Assembly: GCA_947503965.1 (NCBI GenBank)
Contig: CANNFU010000001.1
Span: forward strand, 682,001 to 746,000
DNA: 64,000 bases
Source of the DNA: an uncultured Paracoccaceae bacterium
GTDB lineage: Bacteria > Pseudomonadota > Alphaproteobacteria > Rhodobacterales > Rhodobacteraceae
Direction of reading: 5' to 3'
A program made the position numbers and the translations under genes. Positions within the stretch are counted from its first letter, which is position 1; every line of letters begins with the position of its first letter. Positions 1 through 8,583 of this stretch are shown here, piece by piece. Under the pieces are notes generated by a model that saw nothing but the letters and a program-made list of their open reading frames with translations, made no database searches and was not told the origin of the DNA.

Positions 1-1188
1 CTCTCCCCCGCATCAACCCTGATGCAAGAGGAAATCTTCGGCCCCGTCCTCGTCGCCACAACCTTCCGCACGCCCAGCGAAGCCGTCGAAATCGCCAACA
101 ACACCCGCTACGGGCTGGCGGCCTCCGTCTGGTCTGAAAACATCAACCTCGCCCTTGATATCGCCCCGAAACTCGCCTGCGGGATCGTTTGGGTGAACGG
201 CACCAACATGATGGACGCCGCGGCCGGTTTCGGTGGTGTGCGCGAAAGCGGGTTCGGGCGCGAAGGCGGCTGGGAAGGCCTCTCAGGCTACACCAAACCC
301 AAAACCAGTGCCAAGCCGCTGAAAAAAATCGACGCATTCACCACCGAAGACGGCCACCCCGCCGACCCACTGGACCGGACAGCAAAGCTCTATATCGGCG
401 GCAAACAGGCGCGGCCCGATGGCGGCTATTCCACCCCCGTCTACAGCTCCAAAGGCAAATTGCTTGGGCACGCCTCCAAAGCCAACCGCAAGGATATCCG
501 CAACGCGGTTGAGGCCTGCAATGCGGCCAAAGGATGGTCCAAAACCACTGGCCACCTGCGCGCGCAAATCCTCTATTATATCGCCGAAAACCTGTCAGCC
601 CGCGCCGACGAATTTGCAACGCGGATCAACAACATGACCGGCGGACGGACTGGCGCAGACGAGGTCGAAACCAGCATCCGCACGCTCTTCACCTATGCCG
701 CATGGGCCGACAAATATGACGGGCAGGTGCATGGGGTCCCGATCCGGGGCGTGGCATTGGCGATGAAAGAACCCGTCAGCACCATCGGCATTCTTTGCGA
801 CGATGCCAAACCGCTCGCCGGGCTCATCGAAACCATGGCCCCCGCCATCGCCATGGGCAACCGGACCATCATGGTCGCCAGCGAACCGTTCCCGCTGGCC
901 GCCAGCGATTTCTACCAGGTGCTGGAAACCTCCGATGTGCCTGCAGGCGTCGTCAACATCCTGACCGGCAGCCATGCGGAACTCGCCCCGACGCTCGCCA
1001 AACATCTTGATATCGACGCGATCTGGTCCTTCTCCTCTAGCGACCTCTCGGGCGCAATCGAAAAAGCCAGCGCCGGAAACCTCAAACGGACATGGGTCAA
1101 CAACGGCACCGCTCTCGCGCCCGACACGCACAGCTACCTGCAGGCGTCAACAGAGGTCAAAAACATCTGGATCCCCTACGGCGAATAG
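1..1188 (+). CDS. ALDH16-type aldehyde dehydrogenase, 3' part
   Basis: The frame is open from base 1, so the gene begins before the window. The first residues read LSPASTLMQEEIFGPVL, the conserved stretch that follows the catalytic cysteine in aldehyde dehydrogenases. After the end of that domain (about residue 115) a second, shortened ALDH-like module follows; it keeps the coenzyme-binding half (IGGK, MAPAIAMGNRTIMVASEPFP) but stops before any catalytic-cysteine region. A catalytic ALDH domain plus a truncated non-catalytic ALDH domain is the architecture of family 16, known from bacteria and animals. It should oxidise an aldehyde to the acid with NAD+; the substrate cannot be read from sequence. 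The upstream catalytic cysteine is not visible here. Confidence 0.82.
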   Translation, partial: LSPASTLMQEEIFGPVLVATTFRTPSEAVEIANNTRYGLAASVWSENINLALDIAPKLACGIVWVNGTNMMDAAAGFGGVRESGFGREGGWEGLSGYTKPKTSAKPLKKIDAFTTEDGHPADPLDRTAKLYIGGKQARPDGGYSTPVYSSKGKLLGHASKANRKDIRNAVEACNAAKGWSKTTGHLRAQILYYIAENLSARADEFATRINNMTGGRTGADEVETSIRTLFTYAAWADKYDGQVHGVPIRGVALAMKEPVSTIGILCDDAKPLAGLIETMAPAIAMGNRTIMVASEPFPLAASDFYQVLETSDVPAGVVNILTGSHAELAPTLAKHLDIDAIWSFSSSDLSGAIEKASAGNLKRTWVNNGTALAPDTHSYLQASTEVKNIWIPYGE

Positions 1189-1190
1189 GC

Positions 1191-1220
1191 TTCTTTCTTC
1201 CAAAAATACTTCGGGGGAGT
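1191..1220 (-). terminator. Intrinsic terminator of the 1284-8454 operon (repeat copy A)
   Basis: Read on the minus strand, a short G+C-rich hairpin is followed by TATTTTTGG, right after the last gene of the minus-strand operon. It is also a degenerate member of a 30-32 bp repeat found at 20384, 38156 and 42581. The hairpin in this copy is weaker (about 5 bp) than in the others. Confidence 0.55.
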
Positions 1221-1283
1221 CCAGGCACGGGACGGGGGCAACGCCCCATCCAGCTCATGTCGTCGGCGCAGCCGTCCGTTTGA

Positions 1284-1955
1284 CTATTTCTTCGCGCGCC
1301 ACGTCCCCAGCCAGCGCGAAAGCCGACCCTTGCGCTCGGCGACGCCAGCCTGCACTTCATCGATATGCTCACCAGCCGCATCCAAAAGCGGATCGACCGA
1401 GCGTTCGCGGAATTGCCGCCAGGCCGCACGGACAAACAGAATTGCCGCCATCAGAAAGATAAAGAAGAAGATATTGAACCACGGGATGATCGTGACATCA
1501 GGGCCGGAAATCGTGCGGACCGCAACGGCATTGGGATAAATGCTCGCCCAGCGGATGCGCCAGCCATAATGGGTGACGACAGCCCACTCGTCACCGCGGG
1601 CCAGATTCGCCGCTTCGGCCTGCAGGTCGGCGCTGTCGAATTTGAAATACGGGGGATAGATCCACCCAGTATCTTCGTTCCGGTACACCATCACCCGGCT
1701 ACTGTCGCGCGGCACAAAGCCCAGCAGAAACGTGTTCTGCTTTTGGGTATTGATCAGGCGCAGATCGCGCGTCGGTTGCTCGGCGGCCCCGGAATCCGCC
1801 TGCGCATAGAAGATGCGGTTAAAGGGGCTGAAATCCGTACGGATAATCTCAGTTGAGGTGATCTTTACGACATCATGCTGCGGCAGGATGTAGTGGAAAT
1901 ACAGCGCCAAAACCGACAAGACCACCACACGCAGGATCGTTTTGATACGTTGCAT
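1284..1955 (-). CDS. DUF1523 family membrane-anchored protein
   Basis: 223 aa. One N-terminal membrane helix (RIKTILRVVVLSVLALYFHYILP) is followed by the LPQHDVVKITSTEI start typical of DUF1523 proteins of Rhodobacterales. A second hydrophobic segment (IIPWFNIFFFIFLMAAILFV) lies near the C-terminus, so the middle domain is probably periplasmic. The start at 1955 has an AAGGA ribosome-binding site 8 bases upstream; the longer in-frame start does not. It is the last gene of an eight-gene operon, 10 bp after the preceding gene. The molecular function is unknown. Confidence 0.8.
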   Translation of the reverse strand: MQRIKTILRVVVLSVLALYFHYILPQHDVVKITSTEIIRTDFSPFNRIFYAQADSGAAEQPTRDLRLINTQKQNTFLLGFVPRDSSRVMVYRNEDTGWIYPPYFKFDSADLQAEAANLARGDEWAVVTHYGWRIRWASIYPNAVAVRTISGPDVTIIPWFNIFFFIFLMAAILFVRAAWRQFRERSVDPLLDAAGEHIDEVQAGVAERKGRLSRWLGTWRAKK

Positions 1956-1965
1956 TCGAAAATCC

Positions 1966-2241
1966 TTAGTTTGTATTGATCGTATAGGCGATTGCCGCAA
2001 CCACAACAGTCGGCACAACGTAAACCAACCCGATCAGCTTTGGCCGGATCGAGCTGTCATAGGCCTTCAGACCTTCGGCAATGAACGCGTCGCGGGCACC
2101 GGGCGCGCCGCCGTCAGGATTGTCCTTGTCGAACGCATTCTCCAACCGCTCCTTGCGCACCGACCGGGAAAACAGCGCAATTGACCAATAAATCACCGTC
2201 AGTCCGATAAAACCGAAGACAACCAGTTTGATAAAACCCAT
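1966..2241 (-). CDS. Small two-helix membrane protein
   Basis: 91 aa. Hydrophobic helices lie at both ends (FIKLVVFGFIGLTVIYWSIALF and LIGLVYVVPTVVVAAIAYTI), with a charged loop between them (RKERLENAFDKDNPDG) that would sit on one side of the membrane. The start was chosen for the strong AAGGAGGGG site and because its ATG shares one base with the upstream stop (TGATG), which points to translational coupling. No known family was recognised. It is probably a membrane partner of the adjacent DUF6638-like and DUF1523 proteins. Confidence 0.75.
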   Translation of the reverse strand: MGFIKLVVFGFIGLTVIYWSIALFSRSVRKERLENAFDKDNPDGGAPGARDAFIAEGLKAYDSSIRPKLIGLVYVVPTVVVAAIAYTINTN

Positions 2242-3593
2242 CAACCCCTCCTTGGTGCGACCGCGCCCCACGGACCCACACGGGTGATCAGATCGGGCTG
2301 CGCCAGGGTCTGCGGCTCTTCCATCGGCGCCTCATGACCAAAAAGTGCGGCCCGCGTTCCCGCCTTATCGACTTGGTATTCGCGGTCAAGAAAATCAACA
2401 ACATAGGCCTGTTTTTCATCGGGCCAGCCGGCATAGGTGCGATAAAACACCTCTTTGTGGCAGATAAACAACTGCCGCACATCCAATGGTGTCAGCTCGG
2501 CCAGCAGCATATTAACGAGATCTGCATCGACATGCGCTTTCGCGCGCAATGTATAGAAATAGGCCGAGTGCTCTGACGTGATCCTGGGCCATGGCCCATC
2601 CTCTTCTGCCCAGCGCACAAGGGCGGCCAGACCTTGCCACGCCTCTGGCAGCTTCTTTGCATATTGTCGGCCCAAGCGACGCAAATCGCGACGGGTGGCG
2701 CCCGAAAGGTCCTCACCCATCTCCGCCGCGACAGAGGCCACGATAAAGTCCATCTTCTGATGCAGGATCGCGGCGGCATCCACACCACGCGCATCCACAA
2801 TCGGCTCAACCAGGTCATTAAGCTCCAGAAACTTTGCAATCGCCGAACGATCATCGAAATCAAAGACATGCGGAACCGGCAGGTCATCCATCTTTGCCTT
2901 GTCACCCGCCACGATCGCCGCAGGATGGTCCACACCGCGAAAGACGTAGATGCCCCCGAAATGATCGGTCCAGAAATTGTCCTGCAAGAACTCCATCTGC
3001 CTCAACTGCACGGGATTGCGCAGCACATCGCCGGTTTGCTTGGCCATGCCGATCATCTCGGCAATCAGGACGTCATCATACCATGCGTCGACTTCAGTTT
3101 TGAAACGGTCGATCATCTGCCCCAGCTTGGCCGCGGCAGCGACGGTTCCGCCGGTGGTATCGGCCTCGATCCGCACCTTGCGGATATCAAACAGACGCGC
3201 CGGGCTGTCGGCCACATAGACGGAATTCACCAACTCACCTGCCACGGCATCGCGTGCCGTCAGGGCAAACAGCTGTGCCCGGTTTTCGGTGATGAACTGC
3301 TTGAGGATACCGCGTGACGTCGAAAACTTCGCATTCAGCAAGGGGGCTGTCGCCTGCTCGGTCGTCAGCAGAATGAACTGGCGGTTGACGCCGGCATGAT
3401 TGAGATACAGATCATCATCAAACGCATCACCCACCTCGGGCGAATACCCTGAAATATCAATATGGAACGCATCCAGATGAGTTTCGCGGCCAGTCAGATG
3501 TTTCAGCGCCCGATTATACCGCTCCACCAAAATGGGGCTGTCCACCCGGATCAGGTTGCCGAACATCAGGCCTTTTTCAATCAACCGATGCAT
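2241..3593 (-). CDS. DUF6638-like conserved protein
   Basis: 450 aa, soluble, no signal peptide. It resembles the Rhodobacterales proteins annotated DUF6638 as I remember them (opening LIEKGLMFGNLIRVDSP, then DISGYSPE and LNAKFSTSRGILK); the family name is from memory and should be checked. The ATG at 3593 follows a G-rich site and matches the usual family start; upstream in-frame starts (a TTG and an ATG) lack a site. It lies between two small membrane proteins and downstream of the AAA+ gene, and overlaps the next gene by one base. Function unknown; the conserved order suggests a shared complex. Confidence 0.72.
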   Translation of the reverse strand: MHRLIEKGLMFGNLIRVDSPILVERYNRALKHLTGRETHLDAFHIDISGYSPEVGDAFDDDLYLNHAGVNRQFILLTTEQATAPLLNAKFSTSRGILKQFITENRAQLFALTARDAVAGELVNSVYVADSPARLFDIRKVRIEADTTGGTVAAAAKLGQMIDRFKTEVDAWYDDVLIAEMIGMAKQTGDVLRNPVQLRQMEFLQDNFWTDHFGGIYVFRGVDHPAAIVAGDKAKMDDLPVPHVFDFDDRSAIAKFLELNDLVEPIVDARGVDAAAILHQKMDFIVASVAAEMGEDLSGATRRDLRRLGRQYAKKLPEAWQGLAALVRWAEEDGPWPRITSEHSAYFYTLRAKAHVDADLVNMLLAELTPLDVRQLFICHKEVFYRTYAGWPDEKQAYVVDFLDREYQVDKAGTRAALFGHEAPMEEPQTLAQPDLITRVGPWGAVAPRRG

Positions 3594-3642
3594 CGCACCC
3601 CCCGTAGGATGGATGATTTCACCCATCTTGCTTGCCAAACCC

Positions 3643-3984
3643 TCACCACGTCTCTTTCACCCATTTTCGCGGCAGCCCCGCCACCGACAACAGCATGATC
3701 GGCACCCAGATAATCGCCGAAGCCAGCCCCAGTTTGCCAAAGAATACCACATTCGCGACAAGACCGGGGGCCATCAAATCCGCGATGTCCGCCCCTTGCC
3801 AAAGATAAAGGCAAAAGAAAAACACCGCACTCAACACGCCAATGATCAAAGTCGACAGGAATGCATTCAACAGCAGTGGCTTCACCCCTTCCGGCAGGAC
3901 ACGCGCCAGCAGGCGCGGCACCACAAATGCCAGAACCGCCAGCAAGACCGCGGGCAACAGCAGGCTGTCCGAGAACAACTCCAT
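3643..3984 (-). CDS. Multi-helix small membrane protein
   Basis: 113 aa, almost entirely hydrophobic, with three likely transmembrane segments (LLLPAVLLAVLAFVVPRLLA; LSTLIIGVLSAVFFFCLYLW; GKLGLASAIIWVPIMLLSVAG) and a positive C-terminal tail (PRKWVKETW). It starts 27 bp after the AAA+ gene in the same transcript. No family was recognised. It could be the membrane anchor or channel part of the AAA+ system. Confidence 0.72.
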   Translation of the reverse strand: MELFSDSLLLPAVLLAVLAFVVPRLLARVLPEGVKPLLLNAFLSTLIIGVLSAVFFFCLYLWQGADIADLMAPGLVANVVFFGKLGLASAIIWVPIMLLSVAGLPRKWVKETW

Positions 3985-4011
3985 CCTAGCGCCACTCGTC
4001 CCGCACCCTCA

Positions 4012-5952
4012 TCACCCCTTGCTCTCAAGATATCGTTTCTTCGCAATCTCCTGCCGGCCAAAGTCACGCACCATCGCGTCAATCGCCACCTCATCAGACT
4101 TATCGGCATAGCGGAATTCGCTATCCGCGTAGCGGTTGATCTCCTGGATCACCATTTCCACCGTGATCGGCTGGCGCAATTCGGAAATCATGGCCTTCTT
4201 GGTCTCATAATCCTTGAACAGGAACAGATCCGGCTCTTCCATCCATTCGTCCGGCAGTTCGAAATCCATCGCGCGGACCTTGACCGCATCGGTGATGTTC
4301 TTGATTGCTCGGCCGGTAAAGCGTTCATCGGCCTCCTGAATACCCTTCAGATAGGTGCCCAGCTTGGCAATCGTGTCCAGTTCACCGACCTGCGCATGCA
4401 CCCGCTCGAACACACGCATCAGCCCCTCTTCATGGGGCCGAGCATGGCTTTCGAACGAAGCAGCCACCGCCGTCTTGATCTCTTGCGCCGAAAACACCTC
4501 GTGCGCGCCGACCGGGATATCGTGGTTCTTGCCCATCAGCAGATACAGGATATCGATGTAATCTTCGCGCGTCTGCGGCCCATCCACCAGAAACCGGGCG
4601 CCGGCGCGTTGGCGCAATGCATCATCGACGTTCTCGGGGTAGTTCGAGAACATGCCAAAGGTGCAGTTGCCGCGCACCACAGTGTTTGCCCCGGCAAAGC
4701 TTTCCATCAGCACGGCAGTAATCTCCAACTGCCCGGCAGAGGATTGACGGTCCCCCCGCTTGCCGGCCAACTGGTCGATATCATCAATCGTTCCAAACCC
4801 GATCACATGCGGATCCAGCACATTGTTGATAAAGGCCTTGGCATTCTGGCCCGACTTGCCTTGATAGCTGTCGATATTGTCGGTCGACAGGTTCTGATAG
4901 CGGAACGGATAGCCTGCAATCTGGCAGTAATCATTGATCATCCCCGCCATCATCTGGATCAGGGTTGTTTTCCCAGTGCCGGGCTTCCCGTCGCCCATGA
5001 AGGTGAAAATAAACCCGCCAAGTTCCGCAAACGGGTTTAGGCGACGATCAAAATCGTAGGCCATCAGCATCTTGGACAGTTTCATCGCCTGATATTTTGC
5101 GATGTGGTTGCCCACGACCTCGTTCGGCTTCTTGAAGGTCATGGTCAGGGTGCTGCCCTTGGCCTTGCGGGCCGGGGTGAACCCTTGCACGACGAAATCA
5201 TCCGCTTCCACGCGCCACGACGCCTGATTGAAGCTCGCCAATCGGCCAGCGGTTGAGGCCCGCAACGATACCTTGCCCATCAACTGTTCACAAAACGCCA
5301 GCATCGTGGCAATCAGCGTGCCCTCATCCTTGGCAAACTGGCCGAGCTTCTGATCCAGCTCCCAAATCGCGCCATGCAAGGCCAGCGGAGCATTGTCTGT
5401 TAAAACCTCATCCACCGCACCCACTTCAACACTCACCTCTGTGGCTTGTGCGGCAAGCAGAAAAGACGTTGCATTGGCGAATGTATAAAGCGCCACCAGC
5501 GATTCAGCGGCAAGGTATTCGGTGAACTCCACCGACCGATCCTGCGGCAACCGGCCTTGCAGATTGATCCGCTTCAATTCGGTCAGCGGGGTCTGATCGG
5601 AAAATGCGTCTGCAACGGTCAAAGCAATCGATAAGGCCCGACGCAGCGCATGTGCGACCGCGGCTTGCGCGGGGGATGTCAGCGGATCATCCTCATCACT
5701 TTCGGCAATCCGGTCGAGCAGACGCACGCCCCCCGAAGGTGCTGTGGTGCGCGACAAAAGCCCTGGCGTGGTCGACCGGAACCGGCGGCGGGTTGCGGCA
5801 ACATCCGGCGATTTCTCGGGCTGCTCCAATGACAGACGGGCCTGCGCGAGACGTGGTGTATGATCCAACTGCATCAGCATCTCGGATGCTGGGCCATAAT
5901 GGGCGCGAATATCCTCTTCGCGCAGTTCCATCTGATCACTTGATTGGCTCAT
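4012..5952 (-). CDS. AAA+ ATPase of an uncharacterised membrane/coiled-coil operon
   Basis: 646 aa. The C-terminal half carries a complete AAA+ module: Walker A GKPGTGKTT (about residue 322), Walker B-like VIGFGTIDDIDQL (about 383), sensor 1 asparagine in FGMFSNYPE (about 437) and an arginine-rich DDALRQRAGARF segment (about 443) that would hold the arginine finger. The N-terminal 300 residues are helical and match no domain I recognise; they may bind substrate. The start has a good GGAGAG site. It should be an ATP-driven remodelling motor. Its partners are presumably the coiled-coil protein, the 373-aa protein and the four membrane proteins of the same operon. No protease domain is present. 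Confidence 0.85.
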   Translation of the reverse strand: MSQSSDQMELREEDIRAHYGPASEMLMQLDHTPRLAQARLSLEQPEKSPDVAATRRRFRSTTPGLLSRTTAPSGGVRLLDRIAESDEDDPLTSPAQAAVAHALRRALSIALTVADAFSDQTPLTELKRINLQGRLPQDRSVEFTEYLAAESLVALYTFANATSFLLAAQATEVSVEVGAVDEVLTDNAPLALHGAIWELDQKLGQFAKDEGTLIATMLAFCEQLMGKVSLRASTAGRLASFNQASWRVEADDFVVQGFTPARKAKGSTLTMTFKKPNEVVGNHIAKYQAMKLSKMLMAYDFDRRLNPFAELGGFIFTFMGDGKPGTGKTTLIQMMAGMINDYCQIAGYPFRYQNLSTDNIDSYQGKSGQNAKAFINNVLDPHVIGFGTIDDIDQLAGKRGDRQSSAGQLEITAVLMESFAGANTVVRGNCTFGMFSNYPENVDDALRQRAGARFLVDGPQTREDYIDILYLLMGKNHDIPVGAHEVFSAQEIKTAVAASFESHARPHEEGLMRVFERVHAQVGELDTIAKLGTYLKGIQEADERFTGRAIKNITDAVKVRAMDFELPDEWMEEPDLFLFKDYETKKAMISELRQPITVEMVIQEINRYADSEFRYADKSDEVAIDAMVRDFGRQEIAKKRYLESKG

Positions 5953-5979
5953 ATTCTCTCCTTCATCGCACGCGACCGA

Positions 5980-7101
5980 TTACTTATAGCTCAAAACGCG
6001 CCCGCCATCGCTGACGACAAATTTCCGCACTTGCCGGAACCCAGGCGGATTACGCTCTGCCAGCGCCTGATAGGGCCGCTCTGGCATAATCAGTGATCTT
6101 TCCATCCGGGTGGCCCCTGTCTCGGCCCCGCCACCTTCGAACGGGTCAAGCGCAAAGATCTGGCGTTCGACCGATCCAAACCAGCCTGATTTCACCTGCT
6201 CCACACGCTCGGACACAAGTTCTTCCTCGGTCCAGACCAGCGCCCAATCTTCCCCAACGGGAGAGTTCGCAGCCTTCAACACATCGCGCAGCGGGCCAGA
6301 TTGCTGCGTGAACGCATAGGAATACATCGGGCCGATGTGGAAACGGCGCAGCCGGGTGGGATGCAGATCAGCAAAATCCTCATCAAACCCTTTCGCAATT
6401 GTCAGCAGCTTCAGATGCGCCACCGATTGGGCCATCAGATGGGCCTGTGCCTCTGGCCAGCGGCGTTCGTCCTTGGGCAGTCCGGTGCGGCCCGTATCTT
6501 CCAGATCCATCAGGTAGATCGTCGGCAGGTTCACCTGACTGTCATAGACCGCCCAATGCACCAAAAACTTGCGCCGATCCGCGTCATTGCCCAGCCAGAC
6601 GGCCTGCGGATCATTGCGGGCCCAAAACTGATCGCCGCGCCTGAGTTCCTCATAATAGAGCCGCTGTGACAGCGCAAATTGCAGCTTGGTCGGAATTTCC
6701 TGCTCGGACAGGATCACGCGGACCATCTGATCCTTCAGATCCCCGACCGAGGGCATGGAGGCCAGATGCCGCTCTGCCTGCTGGGCATCATTCGCCATCT
6801 CCAGCAGTTCCTGATAGACAGGAAAGCCGCTTTCCCGGCGATCAAAGGTCAGCTTGCCCGAATGGGCAAACCGGCCGGAGAAATGGTACTTGTGCGACAG
6901 TGCCGTAAAGGTCCAGTTGAGACCCACCAGATACCGGGCCATTGCGTCGATATCCTTGCGACCAAAGCGCCCCTCGGCTTCCATGGTCGCGGCAACCTTG
7001 GTCAGATAGCCGGTGATCTTGGAGAACTTCCCGAAATACCGACGCGTGACGCGGGTATCTTCCAGCTTCATATGGTCGGCTTGGAGCTCAATTTGAGTCA
7101 T
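5980..7101 (-). CDS. Conserved protein of unknown function (373 aa)
   Basis: A soluble, mostly helical protein with no signal peptide, membrane segment or familiar motif. The N-terminal region is rich in charged helices (MKLEDTRVTRRYFGKFSKITGYL). Aromatic residues are common, as in FHIGPMYSYAFTQQSG. It begins 76 bp after the small membrane gene and ends 27 bp before the AAA+ gene. The first ATG was kept because an AGG lies about 9 bases upstream, whereas the ATG ten codons later has none. It is most likely a dedicated partner of the AAA+ ATPase; no enzymatic function can be proposed. Confidence 0.72.
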   Translation of the reverse strand: MTQIELQADHMKLEDTRVTRRYFGKFSKITGYLTKVAATMEAEGRFGRKDIDAMARYLVGLNWTFTALSHKYHFSGRFAHSGKLTFDRRESGFPVYQELLEMANDAQQAERHLASMPSVGDLKDQMVRVILSEQEIPTKLQFALSQRLYYEELRRGDQFWARNDPQAVWLGNDADRRKFLVHWAVYDSQVNLPTIYLMDLEDTGRTGLPKDERRWPEAQAHLMAQSVAHLKLLTIAKGFDEDFADLHPTRLRRFHIGPMYSYAFTQQSGPLRDVLKAANSPVGEDWALVWTEEELVSERVEQVKSGWFGSVERQIFALDPFEGGGAETGATRMERSLIMPERPYQALAERNPPGFRQVRKFVVSDGGRVLSYK

Positions 7102-7177
7102 GAGTTAACCTGAAACCAACAATTAGACGATGCTTCCATCGGGAAAACTCGAAAGACGGAAACAATCTAACGTCACG

Positions 7178-7378
7178 TTAGCCTCCTGAGCCATCACCTG
7201 TTTTCCCTAGACCGGACCTGTCAGCCTCTGCATCACCACTAATATAGGCAAGCGCAAAAATACCAATCGCAATGCCCGGCAAGTACCACAGGTAAGATGC
7301 CTCAGCTAAAACGCACAAAATGATGAGTAAAGCAGCAATAGCCAACATCAAACCAGCGACTTTAAGGCGACGTTTCAT
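7178..7378 (-). CDS. Small two-helix membrane protein
   Basis: 66 aa. The first 50 residues form two hydrophobic helices (VAGLMLAIAALLIILCVLA and LWYLPGIAIGIFALAYI) after a basic MKRRLK start; the tail is short, polar and glycine-rich. Its start overlaps the stop of the coiled-coil gene by 4 bp (ATGA), so the two are probably translated together. A 15-bp palindrome at 7167-7181 spans its stop codon. Not recognised as a family. Confidence 0.68.
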   Translation of the reverse strand: MKRRLKVAGLMLAIAALLIILCVLAEASYLWYLPGIAIGIFALAYISGDAEADRSGLGKTGDGSGG

Positions 7379-8454
7379 TGCGCCCCATACTGATTGCTAT
7401 CATGCTTCTCCACGATCTTCTGGAACCGGCGGATAAAGCGTTCGTCCGCCTTTGCCTTCTGCTCCAGCACCTCTCGGGCGAACACCATGTGATCTTCATG
7501 CGCTTCCAGCATGTCCGCCATCCGGGCGTTCGTGGCTGATCCAATCGCAGCCATGGCTGATTGCGCCTCTTGGTCGGTCTGCACCCCTATCTCATTGATC
7601 TGGTGGGCCACATCCTGTTGCTGGGCCGTCTTCAACGACTTAGACAGGGCGTCATAAAGCACGACCCGCTGCTTGGTATCCGTCTGCAGCTTGTTGATCA
7701 GCACCATCTGGGTCGCCGCCTGGTTCTGCAAACTGTCGATCCAGGTCTTGCCCTTTTCGATGTACCGTTCCAACGTCTGGCTTTTTGCCAGCTTGACCTG
7801 CTCTTGCTGCACCATCTCATTATATTGCGCGTTCAGCGCGGCCAGTTCCGTTTCCAGCTTGGTCCGGGCGGCGGCATCCTGTTCAACGGAAATCTTGCCT
7901 TCAAGCTCGATGATCTTGGGGTCCATCGCCAGAATATCCGCGCGCACGCTCTCCAGCTCGCCCACAGTCACCTCACGCTCCTCCAGCGTCCCGGCAAGGT
8001 TCTTTTCCACGCTCACTTTCTGCTCGTTCAGGATACCCAACTGGCCCTCAAGCAGCTTCATGATCACGTCTGATTTGCTGATCAGGTCCTGCAGCTTGTC
8101 GTCAATGGACGCGGTGCGCATCCGCTCCTGACGCATGCTGTCGGCCTTGGCCTTGCTGAAAAAGCCAATCAGGCTTTCCATGCCGGTCTTCGACCGCATC
8201 TCATCGAAATCCTTGGAGAACGCGGAGGTCACATCGTCCAGCCCCATGATCAGCTCGGCAATGTTGGCGTTCATCAGCTCTGTATGAGCGTGCACATCCT
8301 CAAGACTGGCGTTTTCGATATCGACAGAAATATCCGTGCCCTGCGCCATCTTTTCACGGGCCGTTTCGATCCGGCTGGTCAATTCTGAAATTTTGCTTTG
8401 CGCCGCAGCGACCTGCGCCTGCGATTCCTTAATTTGCGTATCAAAATCCGCCAT
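7375..8454 (-). CDS. Long coiled-coil protein, first gene of the AAA+ operon
   Basis: 359 aa, almost all heptad-like helix rich in Ala, Glu, Lys and Gln, with no signal peptide or membrane helix. Segments such as SLIGFFSKAKADSMRQERMR, followed by a long leucine/glutamate helix, loosely recall the layout of TelA/KlaA toxic-anion-resistance proteins, but I cannot show homology. It has a good AGAGGGA site and overlaps the next gene by 4 bp. As the promoter-proximal gene of the eight-gene operon it is a likely scaffold or substrate of the downstream AAA+ motor. Confidence 0.75.
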   Translation of the reverse strand: MADFDTQIKESQAQVAAAQSKISELTSRIETAREKMAQGTDISVDIENASLEDVHAHTELMNANIAELIMGLDDVTSAFSKDFDEMRSKTGMESLIGFFSKAKADSMRQERMRTASIDDKLQDLISKSDVIMKLLEGQLGILNEQKVSVEKNLAGTLEEREVTVGELESVRADILAMDPKIIELEGKISVEQDAAARTKLETELAALNAQYNEMVQQEQVKLAKSQTLERYIEKGKTWIDSLQNQAATQMVLINKLQTDTKQRVVLYDALSKSLKTAQQQDVAHQINEIGVQTDQEAQSAMAAIGSATNARMADMLEAHEDHMVFAREVLEQKAKADERFIRRFQKIVEKHDSNQYGAQ

Positions 8455-8583
8455 ATACTATCCCTCTTTTATTCTTTGATAACAGACAGGTAAGTATTTC
8501 TGTCATCAGTTTCAAACGGCGGGCGCATCAAAGCACACCACATTCGGCGCAAGTCTACCCGACAGTGGGGCAATTAAAAGGCG
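8455..8583 (-). promoter_or_regulatory. Probable promoter region of the AAA+ operon
   Basis: 129 bp between the transpeptidase stop and the coiled-coil gene. On the minus strand it contains TTGAAA about 17 bases before an A/T-rich stretch, and an imperfect inverted repeat GACAG-N10-CTGTC close to the start codon that could be an operator. There is no obvious terminator after the transpeptidase gene. The assignment rests on position and weak motifs. Confidence 0.35.

Noticed and set aside
3532..5040. 502-aa plus-strand ORF
   Set aside because: Antisense to the AAA+, membrane-protein and DUF6638-like genes; His/Gln/Arg-rich shadow composition and no recognisable domain.
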